A DNA stretch of 13,404 bases, from the NCBI GenBank assembly GCA_023391895.1, contig JAEWAC010000102.1, positions 1 through 13,404 of the forward strand, read 5' to 3'. The notes beneath the pieces are model-generated. The model saw nothing but the letters and a program-made list of their open reading frames with translations, searched no databases and was not told the origin of the DNA. How positions within the stretch are numbered: the first letter of the stretch is position 1; each line of letters starts with the position of its first letter. Positions 1-7,112 of this stretch are shown here, in pieces. Origin of the DNA: Bacteroidota bacterium. GTDB taxonomy: Bacteria > Bacteroidota > Bacteroidia > Chitinophagales > Chitinophagaceae. A program made the position numbers and the translations under genes.

Positions 1-1076
1 TGGCCATGGATGCCATGCAGCTGGGTAAACACGTATACCTGGAAAAGCCGCTGACACACGACATATACGAGGCCCGTATGCTGACCGAAGCCGCCAAAAA
101 ATACAAGGTGGTTACCCAAATGGGCAACCAGGGCAGCAGCGGCAACGACACCCGCAGGGTAGAAACCTGGATACAGGAAGGCGTGATTGGCGATGTGCAT
201 ACCGTGCATGTATGGACCAACCGGCCCACCTGGCCCCAGGGTATTACCCGGCCCCAAGGCAAATTTGAAGTACCCAAGGAAGTAGACTGGGACCTGTGGC
301 TGGGTACTGCGCCTTACCGCGATTTTAACCCCATTTACCTGCCGGCTACCTGGCGCGGCTGGATCGACTTTGGTACCGGATCGCTGGGCGATATGGGCTG
401 CCACTTTATTGATGTGCCTTACCGAGCCTTAAAACTGGGTTACCCCGTTTCGGTGGAGTGCAGCGTGGGTACCATGTGGACCGGCTTTTTTGAAGAAGCA
501 CCTACCGGCGACAGCTATCCGCCTTCTTCAAAAATCCATATACAGTTTCCCGCCCGCGGCAAAATGCCGGCCGTGGAAATGGTCTGGTACGACGGCGGCA
601 TCAAGCCCCGTAGACCCGACGAACTGCTGCCCGATGAACCCATGGGTGAATGGGATGGCGGCATTATTTTCGAAGGCACCAAGGGCAAACTGATGGCCGG
701 CTTATTTGGCCGCAACCCTACCCTGCTGCCTACCCGCCGCATGAAGGAAGAAAAGCTGCCCCAGTCAAAATACCCATTTGTAGAAGGCGCGGAAGAAGGC
801 CACCAGCAGCAGTGGGTAAAAGCCTGTAAAAAAGGGTATGGTGCTTATACATCCTCGCCTTTTGACATTGCTGGGCCCTTAACCGAGACGGTACTGATGG
901 GCAACCTGGCCGTACTGAGTTACAATTACAGCGAAAAAGACGCAAAAGGCAATAAGCAATACCCCGGGCGCAAAAAGCTGTTGTGGGATGGCCAAAACAT
1001 GAAGATCACCAACTTTGAACCCGCCAACCAGTTTGTACAACGCAAATACCGGGGCGACTGGAAACTGCAGATGTAA
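1..1076 (+). CDS. Gfo/Idh/MocA family oxidoreductase, 5' end cut by window edge
   Basis: This is the downstream part of an NAD(P)-dependent sugar or cyclitol dehydrogenase-like protein. The reading frame is already open at base 3, and the first in-frame ATG (base 6) falls inside a conserved segment, so the true start and the Rossmann GxGxxG motif lie outside the window. Counting from that ATG, the EKP motif with its family-conserved Lys is at residues 13-15. The GSLGDMGCHFID segment at 125-136 carries the His usually placed at the active site. The rest is the C-terminal substrate-binding domain, ending in a TAA stop. Similar proteins in Bacteroidota are often exported or involved in glycan breakdown, but any signal sequence would be outside the window. 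The substrate cannot be read from the sequence. The family call is secure and the specific reaction is unknown. Confidence 0.9.
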   Translation, partial: AMDAMQLGKHVYLEKPLTHDIYEARMLTEAAKKYKVVTQMGNQGSSGNDTRRVETWIQEGVIGDVHTVHVWTNRPTWPQGITRPQGKFEVPKEVDWDLWLGTAPYRDFNPIYLPATWRGWIDFGTGSLGDMGCHFIDVPYRALKLGYPVSVECSVGTMWTGFFEEAPTGDSYPPSSKIHIQFPARGKMPAVEMVWYDGGIKPRRPDELLPDEPMGEWDGGIIFEGTKGKLMAGLFGRNPTLLPTRRMKEEKLPQSKYPFVEGAEEGHQQQWVKACKKGYGAYTSSPFDIAGPLTETVLMGNLAVLSYNYSEKDAKGNKQYPGRKKLLWDGQNMKITNFEPANQFVQRKYRGDWKLQM

Positions 1077-1087
1077 AACCAGGCGGT

Positions 1088-1130
1088 GCATTTTTTCAAA
1101 AGTCCATATGGGGTTTTGAAAAAAATGTGC
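1088..1130. terminator. A/T-rich hairpin after the oxidoreductase gene, containing a dispersed-repeat copy
   Basis: The left arm (1088-1105) and right arm (1110-1130) can pair around an ATAT loop at 1106-1109, with a few wobbles. It starts 11 bases after the oxidoreductase stop and lies between convergent genes, so it may end transcription from either side. The left arm contains the exact 15-mer TTCAAAAGTCCATAT, which also occurs at 4401-4415 and 9989-10003. Confidence 0.5.
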
Positions 1131-1174
1131 GCTTTTACTTCTAACAATTCGAGTTAAACAAATTAAAATCAAAT

Positions 1175-1208
1175 GCCAGTGCAACACCAACATTCGGGTT
1201 GCACTGGC
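1175..1208 (-). terminator. Rho-independent terminator of the ROK kinase gene
   Basis: A perfect 11-bp stem, GCCAGTGCAAC (1175-1185) with GTTGCACTGGC (1198-1208), encloses a 12-base loop. On the minus strand it begins directly after the kinase stop codon and is followed by a T-rich ATTTGATTTT tail. On the plus strand TTTATT follows, so it could also act as a second stop for the oxidoreductase transcript. Confidence 0.75.
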
Positions 1209-1209
1209 T

Positions 1210-2061
1210 TTATTGTTCTGCATCAAAATATAAAGAAGCGGCCCCGAGAATGCCGCTATTCTGCAGTTCCGACACCTGTATCTCCAACCCTTTTAAGGAG
1301 CGGCCGTAAGCAAAGGTTTGTATCTGCGCCCACATGGCTTTCGAAAAATACGGCCATGCCTGCCGCACCGATCCGCCCAGCACAATCAGGTTGGTATCGT
1401 AGGTGTATAACACCATTTTAATGGCATTGCCCAGGTGGGCACCCATTTCTGCATACATTTTTAAAGCTTTGGCATCGCCTTTTTGCGCTCGCTCAAATAC
1501 GGCCTCGCCGCTGATGCCATGGACATTTTGAAAAAACTGGCCGCTGGCATAATACTCGTAGCAGCGGTCCAGGTATTCCACCATGCCAAACTCGCCGGCC
1601 CCGCAGTTCACGCCTGCATACAGTTTTTTATGAATAATGATGCCGGAGCCCAGGCCAGTACCAATGGTTAAACCAATCATGCTGTCCCGCCCCTTGCCCT
1701 TGCCAAAATAAAGCTCTCCCAGCGCAAAACAATTGGCATCGTTGTTTACAAATACTGGAATCCCGTAGCGTTCCTGCAGCAGGCTTTTCAGCGGCACTTC
1801 CTTCCACGACGGAATGTACTGCACATCGTACACAATACCCTGCGCCAGGTCGACCACGCTGGGCACGCCTACGCCAATGGCTTTTACCGAACGGTGGATC
1901 ATATTATCCGTCAGCATAAAAATATCCTGCAGTACTTCTTCCACCGTACCGCTGCTGTTGATGCGGGTCGCACTGGTTTTTACAATCTGCTCACCCTTTA
2001 CCTCACCCACTCTTAAATTAGTGCCGCCCAGGTCAATGCCAATAATGCTTTCTTCTTTCAT
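1210..2061 (-). CDS. ROK-family sugar kinase (glucokinase / N-acetylhexosamine kinase-like)
   Basis: A 283-residue cytoplasmic kinase predicted to phosphorylate a hexose or N-acetylhexosamine with ATP. The phosphate-binding DLGGTN motif is at residues 10-15. NNDAN at 107-111 carries the likely catalytic base Asp108. A glycine-rich GTGLGSG lies at 134-140, and GAGEFG at 154-159 corresponds to the ROK signature. The usual His after GEfG is Met160, and the CxCGxxGC zinc cluster that normally follows is missing, replaced by a YLDRCYEYYASG-type segment. I recall a similar arrangement in other Bacteroidota ROK proteins. Start ATG at 2061 gives a normal N-terminus directly before the phosphate loop. 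It is divergent from a NagB-type deaminase 142 bases away, which suggests an amino-sugar substrate, but this is inferred from context. Confidence 0.88.
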   Translation of the reverse strand: MKEESIIGIDLGGTNLRVGEVKGEQIVKTSATRINSSGTVEEVLQDIFMLTDNMIHRSVKAIGVGVPSVVDLAQGIVYDVQYIPSWKEVPLKSLLQERYGIPVFVNNDANCFALGELYFGKGKGRDSMIGLTIGTGLGSGIIIHKKLYAGVNCGAGEFGMVEYLDRCYEYYASGQFFQNVHGISGEAVFERAQKGDAKALKMYAEMGAHLGNAIKMVLYTYDTNLIVLGGSVRQAWPYFSKAMWAQIQTFAYGRSLKGLEIQVSELQNSGILGAASLYFDAEQ

Positions 2062-2162
2062 GAATGCCCAAGTTGTTTTGCTATAAAAAAATTGCTGCCC
2101 CTTAAAATAGATAATTCAAGCGGAAACCCTTTACTTTATTTCTGCAATGGGTATGCAGATTT

Positions 2163-2180
2163 CTTTTAAAAAACCCATAT
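2163..2180 (+). repeat. Dispersed intergenic repeat copy in the deaminase leader
   Basis: CTTTTAAAAAACCCATAT resembles the repeat consensus CTTTCAAAANCCCATATGG seen elsewhere in the window. It lies between two in-frame ATGs (2147 and 2204). Because other copies are non-coding, it supports 2204 as the true start of the deaminase. Confidence 0.45.
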
Positions 2181-2203
2181 CATCCATTAACCAACCACAC
2201 TTC

Positions 2204-2938
2204 ATGGAAATAATTATTGCCGACACTTATGAAGCCCTGTCAAAAAAGGCCGCCCACGATTTGTTACACCTGTTGCAGCCTCTGCAACAGCCGCTGATCT
2301 GCACCGCCTCCGGCGATACGCCGGCCGGCCTGTACCGCAACTTGGTGCAACAGTACGGGCAGCAACAGTTTGACCCAAGCCAGTGGCGGTTTGTGGGCCT
2401 GGATGAATGGAGCGGCATGAACGGCACAACAGAAGGCAGCTGCCGCTACTATGTAGACCAGCAACTGTTTAATCCCCTGGAAGTGGAGGCCCAACATATT
2501 TGCTTTTTTGACGGCACAGCCGAAAACCTGGAAGCCGAGTGCAGCCGCGTAGAAGCTTTCATTCAAGCTCAGGGCGGTATAGAGGTGGCCATCCTGGGGC
2601 TGGGTCTCAACGGGCATGTAGGCATGAACGAACCCGGCACATCGCCTTTTTTGCATTCACACATCGCGGCCCTTGATCCTGAAACGCAACAGGTAGGACA
2701 AAAATATTTCAAGCAGCCGCAACAACTTTCGGAAGGCATCACACTGGGGCTGGCCACACTGCTGGAAGCCCGGCATATTTTTCTTTTGGTAAGCGGCCGC
2801 CGAAAAGCAGAGATTGTAAAAAAAGTAATTGAAGAAAACCCCACCGAAAACATTCCTGCCACCTTGCTGCGCGACCATCCCGACTTCCGCCTGTACCTGG
2901 ATGCAGAGGCGGCTCACCTGTTGAATGGAAACAGCTAA
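2204..2938 (+). CDS. nagB: Glucosamine-6-phosphate deaminase-family protein (NagB/6-phosphogluconolactonase fold)
   Basis: A 244-residue cytoplasmic sugar-phosphate isomerase/deaminase, expected to convert glucosamine-6-phosphate to fructose-6-phosphate and ammonia. With the start at 2204, the phosphate-binding SGDTP is at residues 36-40 and LDEW at 66-69 supplies Asp67. GLGLNGHVGMNEPG at 132-145 supplies His138 and Glu143. The position matching Asp141 of E. coli NagB is Asn136, a substitution I recall in some Firmicutes-type members. I chose ATG 2204 because MEIIIADTYEAL matches the family N-terminus. The alternative ATG 2147 adds 19 residues encoded partly by a dispersed repeat. The divergent ROK kinase next door supports an amino-sugar pathway. 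A 6-phosphogluconolactonase or a specialised deaminase-like role is less likely because of the intact NGHxGxNEPG signature. Confidence 0.85.
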   Translation: MEIIIADTYEALSKKAAHDLLHLLQPLQQPLICTASGDTPAGLYRNLVQQYGQQQFDPSQWRFVGLDEWSGMNGTTEGSCRYYVDQQLFNPLEVEAQHICFFDGTAENLEAECSRVEAFIQAQGGIEVAILGLGLNGHVGMNEPGTSPFLHSHIAALDPETQQVGQKYFKQPQQLSEGITLGLATLLEARHIFLLVSGRRKAEIVKKVIEENPTENIPATLLRDHPDFRLYLDAEAAHLLNGNS

Positions 2939-3082
2939 CAAGCATTATTGTTTTCGTCATTTGTTTACCGTACCTTGTTACTGGCGTTATCAGCCCGGCA
3001 ATCCTTTTCCCATTTAATGCGGCCCTGCACCCCGAGCTTTGTGAATACGGCATTTCACTCTTATTCACCAAAACCTCGAGCT

Positions 3083-4261
3083 ATGCCACAAACCACACTT
3101 TTGCGCGACAACCTTACCCGTTTTCCGCTGCAATTCGACTTCAACTATTTTAACTGGCTTTACCAAAACCTGGTGTTGCCCTTTAACATGGAAGCGCAGA
3201 CTCAGTCCAACTGGTGCTGGGCAGCCACTTCCAAAAGCGTATCCCATTTTTATTCCGGTCTTAGCCCGTGGACCCAATGCAAAATTGCCGGCAGCGAACT
3301 GAGCCAAAGCTGTTGTACTACACCGGTGCCTTCCGCCTGCAATGTACCCTGGTACCTGGACAGGGCACTGCAACGCACCGAAAATTTTGTCAGCATTCAA
3401 AGCGGCATCATTAGCTGGCAGGAAGTTAAAGACCAACTGGACAGAGGCCTGGTAGTAGGTGCCCGCATTGGCTGGAACGGCGGCGGCGGGCACTTTATGG
3501 TGATCTACGGTGTTTCCCGTGTGCTTTTGAACGAATACCTTTACATCGACGACCCGATCTACGGAAAGGCCGTGCTGAGCTACGACGAATTTGCCACCAA
3601 CTACCAGGGCTGCGGCACCTGGACCCATACTTACTTTACTAAAAAACGTCATTACTTTATGTGGCTCAAAGATCTTCAGTTCAATCCTGAATTGCTCAAA
3701 CCCATACCGGAAGTACGCCCCCTGGCACGGTTCAACACACCTAACTTCAACATCAGCCAGCAAATACCCGAACCTGAGTTTTCCACTGCACACCACACCT
3801 ATATCATTACGCTGAACGACATACAAAGTGAAATGAACCTGCCCGAACGGCCCGTGAGCCTGCGCATTATGGAAATGGAAGAAGCGGCACCGCTGGCCGT
3901 TTACGAAGTGGGGCTGGATGAAGCAAACCCCAGGTTTTTGCAGCTGCACAATAACAAGAATTACATCCGGATGTTTGAAAATGCGGTCAATACTTTGAAG
4001 CTGGATGCCAACTTGGAAATAGCTGCAGAACTCCGCCACATCCGCATACCGGCTTTGAACATCGAGGCCGTATGGCTGCACTACGACGATCAGCAGCAGG
4101 ACCGCATTGTACTGTTGCGGCAGTTTGAAGACGGCAGCATGGATGGCTACAAGCGCATCTTCAATGCCAGGGAGTTTACCGAATACCTGAACCGCCAAAA
4201 AGTAAGGCAGGGACAAATGGACGAACTGATGGGAGCCGGCGGTGGCGGAGAAGGCGCATAA
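3083..4261 (+). CDS. Papain-like cysteine protease, AvrRpt2/C70-like, with unknown C-terminal region
   Basis: From ATG 3083 this is a 392-residue protein. The N-terminal 190 residues look like a papain-like fold. Nucleophile Cys45 is in SNWCWAA, preceded by an oxyanion-type Gln in EAQTQ. His137 is in GGHFMVIYG, and the third triad residue is Asp156 or Asp157 in YIDDP. The Cys-to-His and His-to-Asp spacings (92 and 19) are close to those of AvrRpt2 (C122, H208, D226). Extra cysteines (CC at 77-78, Cys86) could form disulfides. Residues from about 195 to the end resemble nothing I recognise and finish with a glycine-rich tail, GAGGGGEGA. The frame stays open back to a TTG at 2948, and ATG 3017 is another possible start; 3083 has the cleanest fit to the domain. 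No signal peptide is clear, so secretion is unproven. The substrate is unknown. Confidence 0.75.
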   Translation: MPQTTLLRDNLTRFPLQFDFNYFNWLYQNLVLPFNMEAQTQSNWCWAATSKSVSHFYSGLSPWTQCKIAGSELSQSCCTTPVPSACNVPWYLDRALQRTENFVSIQSGIISWQEVKDQLDRGLVVGARIGWNGGGGHFMVIYGVSRVLLNEYLYIDDPIYGKAVLSYDEFATNYQGCGTWTHTYFTKKRHYFMWLKDLQFNPELLKPIPEVRPLARFNTPNFNISQQIPEPEFSTAHHTYIITLNDIQSEMNLPERPVSLRIMEMEEAAPLAVYEVGLDEANPRFLQLHNNKNYIRMFENAVNTLKLDANLEIAAELRHIRIPALNIEAVWLHYDDQQQDRIVLLRQFEDGSMDGYKRIFNAREFTEYLNRQKVRQGQMDELMGAGGGGEGA

Positions 4262-4291
4262 ATTTTAAATTACGAATGGATCGCATGGTGT

Positions 4292-4338
4292 TAACAAAAG
4301 CATGGCTGGCAGCCCTTTTGCCGGTCATGCTTTTGTTA
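4292..4338 (+). terminator. Long hairpin terminator after the cysteine protease gene
   Basis: Arms at 4292-4311 and 4319-4338 pair over 20 bp: a perfect AACAAAAGCATG/CATGCTTTTGTT outer part, plus seven inner pairs that include two G-U wobbles. The loop is 7 bases. It lies 30 bases after the protease stop. The T-rich 3' arm (TTTTGTTATG) is modest as a tail but the stem is strong. Confidence 0.65.
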
Positions 4339-4398
4339 TGTTGCCCTGTTGCGCAAAATCCGATTCAGAAATTTTTAATTGACTCTGCCTTTTCATGC

Positions 4399-4415
4399 CT
4401 TTCAAAAGTCCATAT
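4399..4415 (+). repeat. Dispersed intergenic repeat copy
   Basis: CTTTCAAAAGTCCATAT matches the 15-mer TTCAAAAGTCCATAT found also at 1095-1109 and 9989-10003. This copy is not part of an obvious hairpin. Confidence 0.6.
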
Positions 4416-4623
4416 AGTGCAAACCCATTCTGCTAAAACCGTTTTCAGACGACATAATTCAAACTCTGGGTTTACAGGCATCATCACCAGCCCATTGCGC
4501 CCTTACTTCCGGAACCTGAAAAAATAAGTTAATGACTTTTTATACGAAACTGTTTTCAGCATTATGATTTGGTATTCACCATTGACGACAGAATTTCATA
4601 AAGTTGAAAACAGTATAAGGCCT

Positions 4624-5397
4624 TTAATAAGCCTTGCGCAGCATATCGGCATAAGCGTTGGGTAAAGGACTTGCTTCTATGGCCCTGGCTGCTTTTTCCA
4701 CATCGTATTCAAAGCGGACAAACGCTACCTGCACCGAATTGACATCGGCAACGGAACTGTTTTCATCAATGGTCAGCAGCACATAACAGCCCCTGGCATC
4801 ACCGTCTTTGGGCTTACCTACCGAGCCGATATTGATGGCATGACGAAAATGCGTTTCCCCCTGTGGTTCTGTGGGCAATACACGGTGGTAGGGCTTGTGC
4901 GTGTGCCCAAAACACATAATGTCGGCATCGGCTTCCTGCATGATCCGCAGCAGGCTTTTTTCATCGCGGTCTTCAAAGAGGTATTCATTGATCTTGCGGG
5001 GACTGCCGTGTACCAGCAGCAGGTTCAATGTATCGTCATTTAACTGAAACTCCACCCGGATGTGTGCCGGCAAAGTACGCAGGTATTTTCTTTCTGTTTC
5101 GTTCACTACGGAATTGGTATAAGAAATAGAAACAGCTCCCATTTCTTTGTCGGTTTCTGTTTTATAGACACAGCCGCATTCATTGCTCCTGCGGCCAATA
5201 CCCTGGTCGTAGTTACCGGCAATGGCAGGTATGCCCCTGCGCCTGATTTCCTGGATCACTTCATTAGGCCATACGTTGTAGCCTACCAGGTCGCCCAGGC
5301 AATACACGGCGTCGGGCTGTTGTTCGTCTATGCTGTCTAAACAGGCTTCCAGGGCCGGCAGGTTGGCGTGGATATCGCTGAAAAGGGCAATTTTCAT
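4624..5397 (-). CDS. Calcineurin-like metallophosphoesterase
   Basis: A 257-residue cytoplasmic metal-dependent phosphoesterase. All family motifs are present in order: SDIHAN (Asp8, His10), GDLVGYN (Asp36), GNYD (Asn62), LLVHGSP (His130) and GHTH (His165, His167). These are the expected ligands of a two-metal centre. The length and the layout, with the GHTH motif in the last 100 residues, fit the YfcE/MJ0936-like branch. Members of that branch hydrolyse phosphodiesters or nucleotides, but the substrate cannot be predicted. A cysteine pair (NECGC, 73-76) lies between the third and fourth motifs. The start ATG at 5397 places the first motif right at the N-terminus, as is usual. The gene follows arsM on the same strand after a 214-base gap, so co-transcription is possible but not clear. 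Confidence 0.9.
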   Translation of the reverse strand: MKIALFSDIHANLPALEACLDSIDEQQPDAVYCLGDLVGYNVWPNEVIQEIRRRGIPAIAGNYDQGIGRRSNECGCVYKTETDKEMGAVSISYTNSVVNETERKYLRTLPAHIRVEFQLNDDTLNLLLVHGSPRKINEYLFEDRDEKSLLRIMQEADADIMCFGHTHKPYHRVLPTEPQGETHFRHAINIGSVGKPKDGDARGCYVLLTIDENSSVADVNSVQVAFVRFEYDVEKAARAIEASPLPNAYADMLRKAY

Positions 5398-5611
5398 GAT
5401 GCAGGTTTTAATGACAAGGGTTGACTGATGTTTTCTTTTTTAGATGACTACAGCACTATGGCATTTTTAAAAAGTTGGGTAACAACAGTACAGGTTTATT
5501 GGCTGACAGCCATAAAATGGTGCAGCTATAAAATTCAATTTACGACGGATGAATGTTTCCAATACACAGGCTGCCGCCATGCTTAAAAAAAAGTTCACTG
5601 CTGGCGCGTAC

Positions 5612-6448
5612 TCAACAACAACTGCCTGGTGTGCAACAGGCCGCCGGTTTTTCTGCATACACCGTAATGCTGTAAATACCGGTACCGGATTGTTTAAATT
5701 CTGCAACTTGTGCTTCGTCCAGGTAATTTTTCAAAATGTCATCCGGTATCACGATCTGCTTTTCCTTTTGCAGGGTAATTTTTTGGAATCCATTGTCCTT
5801 AATCAACTGCAGGTACGCCTGCTTTTGAATAGCACCGGCTACACAACCGGCATACATTTCAGCGGCATTTAGTATAGCCGACGGCAATTCGCCTTCCAGC
5901 ACCACATCCGATAAGCTAAAGTGACCGCCGGGTTTTAGTACGCGAAAAATTTCTTTAAAAACCCCATCCTTGTTTGGCACCAGGTTCAGTACGCAATTGC
6001 TTACCATCACATCGGCAACGTTGGCAGTTACGGGCATCTTTTCAATATCGCCCTGGCGAAACTCCACATTGTTGAAACCCCGCACCTCGGCATTGTAACG
6101 AGCCTTTTCAATCATGGCCGGCGTAAAGTCAATACCGATCACCTTACCGGTTTCGCCCACCTCATGACGGGCAATAAAGGCATCATTGCCCGCACCCGAG
6201 CCCAGGTCAATGACCACATCGCCTTTTTTGATTTTGGCAAACTCGGTAGGCAGGCCGCAGCCCAGGCCCAGGTCCGCATCGGGGTTGTAACCTTCCAGGT
6301 TATTATAATCATCGCTCATGATGTTATATACCTCGGTGGAACAGCAGCCGGAACCGCAGCAGGAAGACTGGTTCGTTTCCCTGTCCTGCTGAGCGATCTC
6401 CGTATACTTTTGCCGCACCAGCTCTTTTATGGGATTTAAGGTTTCCAT
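5612..6448 (-). CDS. arsM: Arsenite S-adenosylmethionine methyltransferase
   Basis: A 278-residue class I methyltransferase predicted to methylate As(III) using S-adenosylmethionine, yielding methylated and volatile arsenicals. The SAM-binding motif VVIDLGSGAGNDAF is at 78-91 and the acidic GIDFTP at 105-110. The three cysteines expected to bind As(III) are visible: Cys64 in GLGCGLP, Cys152 in SNCVLNL and Cys202 in YAGCVAGA. Extra cysteine clusters flank the core: CCGSGCC at 30-36 and CCTPGSCC at the extreme C-terminus. These may help capture arsenic. The gene lies 54 bases downstream of arsR, and a second copy of the putative ArsR operator (6469-6484) falls in that gap. Identification is strong, because the motif order and the ArsR partner agree. 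Confidence 0.93.
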   Translation of the reverse strand: METLNPIKELVRQKYTEIAQQDRETNQSSCCGSGCCSTEVYNIMSDDYNNLEGYNPDADLGLGCGLPTEFAKIKKGDVVIDLGSGAGNDAFIARHEVGETGKVIGIDFTPAMIEKARYNAEVRGFNNVEFRQGDIEKMPVTANVADVMVSNCVLNLVPNKDGVFKEIFRVLKPGGHFSLSDVVLEGELPSAILNAAEMYAGCVAGAIQKQAYLQLIKDNGFQKITLQKEKQIVIPDDILKNYLDEAQVAEFKQSGTGIYSITVYAEKPAACCTPGSCC

Positions 6449-6468
6449 GATGAAAGTATTTATAGTTT

Positions 6469-6484
6469 ATCGTAATACTGCGAT
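6469..6484. promoter_or_regulatory. Putative ArsR operator, copy 2 (between arsR and arsM)
   Basis: ATCGTAATACTGCGAT is an imperfect palindrome. It differs at one base from the reverse complement of the copy upstream of arsR (6847-6862). It lies 21 bases before the arsM ATG, so arsM may have its own ArsR-controlled promoter, or ArsR bound here may act on read-through. Confidence 0.6.
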
Positions 6485-6502
6485 GAAAAAGTGTAAAAAA
6501 TT

Positions 6503-6835
6503 TTAGCAGCACCGCGGGCCGCACCCCTTATAGCTTTCAAAAAACTGCTGCAGCCCCGCCTTTGCCGCTTTCCACTCTTTGTCGTTGATGCAATAGCACA
6601 CCTTGGCACCATCAATCTCTCCTGTAATCAAACCCGCTTCTTTCAGCTCTTTCAGATGCTGGGAAACGGTACTTTGAGAAAGCGGCAATTCCTCCACAAT
6701 ATCTCCACACATGCAGGTCTGCCTTTGCGCCAGAATGTTTAAAATAGCGATACGGGCCGGGTGCGCCAACGCCTTGGCATAACGGGCCAGCCAGTTTTCC
6801 TTTACACTGAACTCGTATGATTTGGTAGCACCCAT
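6503..6835 (-). CDS. arsR: ArsR-family metalloid-responsive repressor
   Basis: A 110-residue winged-helix repressor of the ArsR/SmtB family, expected to bind DNA as a dimer and release it on binding As(III). The helix-turn-helix is clear at about 48-70 (ELPLSQSTVSQHLKELKEAG). Two cysteines, Cys41 and Cys43 in TCMCGDI, sit just before it, in the place of the ELCVCDL metal site of classical ArsR. More thiols follow: Cys80 and Cys82 in the wing region and a CGPRCC tail at 105-110, which may complete or add a metal site. The start ATG at 6835 gives the usual ArsR length. A 16-bp palindrome lies 11 bases upstream, consistent with self-repression. It is the first gene of the arsR-arsM unit. Confidence 0.92.
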   Translation of the reverse strand: MGATKSYEFSVKENWLARYAKALAHPARIAILNILAQRQTCMCGDIVEELPLSQSTVSQHLKELKEAGLITGEIDGAKVCYCINDKEWKAAKAGLQQFFESYKGCGPRCC

Positions 6836-6846
6836 AATAATTTCTT

Positions 6847-6862
6847 ATCGCAATATTACGAT
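6847..6862. promoter_or_regulatory. Putative ArsR operator, copy 1 (upstream of arsR)
   Basis: ATCGCAATATTACGAT is a near-perfect palindrome (ATCGYAAT/ATTRCGAT) 11 bases upstream of the arsR start on the minus strand. The second copy is at 6469-6484. Position and duplication suggest it is where ArsR binds. Confidence 0.65.
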
Positions 6863-7017
6863 TATACAAACAAATGAAAAATTTTTTTTTTCTTACCTCC
6901 TCTTAAAGTAAAAGCTGCTCTTTTTTCACTTTTCGTATTAAAGGCAAACCTGAAAAAACCATACGATTTTCTGGCGCTCTCCCGCACCCTAAAGGCCTAC
7001 AATCCGCCATGGGCAAT

Positions 7018-7059
7018 GGTTCAGGTTCAAACACCTGTTCGTTCACACCGGTTCAGGTT
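7018..7059 (+). promoter_or_regulatory. Direct repeats upstream of the SPW gene
   Basis: GGTTCAGGTT occurs at 7018-7027 and again at 7050-7059, a spacing of 32 bases (about three helical turns). A related GTTC-ACACC unit is repeated between them. A weak -7-like TATTTTGG follows at 7064-7071, about 40 bases before the ATG. An activator binding site is plausible but unproven. Confidence 0.3.
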
Positions 7060-7112
7060 GGACTATTTTGGCATGCTTTCTGAAATTTTCATGATAACCA
7101 AATTTGTGAGTT

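Larger units (their letters stand above)
4262..4623. other. Gene-free stretch with a strong hairpin, a repeat copy and a long-loop inverted repeat
   Basis: It holds a 20-bp stem hairpin (4292-4338), a dispersed-repeat copy (4399-4415), and an inverted repeat ACTGTTTTCA (4549-4558) with TGAAAACAGT (4605-4614) around a 46-base loop. The last lies just downstream of the minus-strand phosphoesterase and may shape its 3' end. An 83-codon frame (4276-4527) runs through the hairpin and the repeat and is judged non-coding. Confidence 0.6.

Noticed and set aside
3065..4216. Long minus-strand open frame opposite the cysteine protease
   Set aside because: It mirrors the protease codons and shows no domain. 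The plus-strand frame contains a full catalytic triad.
4276..4527. 83-codon frame with a hydrophobic N-terminus after the protease gene
   Set aside because: Its first 20 codons coincide with the two arms of a long hairpin and its middle with a dispersed repeat. The remainder has no protein-like pattern.
5467..5706. Minus-strand frame overlapping and following the arsM 3' end
   Set aside because: It overlaps conserved arsM codons in another frame, and its downstream part is cysteine/phenylalanine-rich without a recognisable pattern.
7018..7036. GGTTCAAAC resembling a tRNA T-loop
   Set aside because: The flanking bases do not form a 5-bp T-stem, and there is no acceptor, D-arm or anticodon arm around it. 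The direct-repeat explanation fits better.
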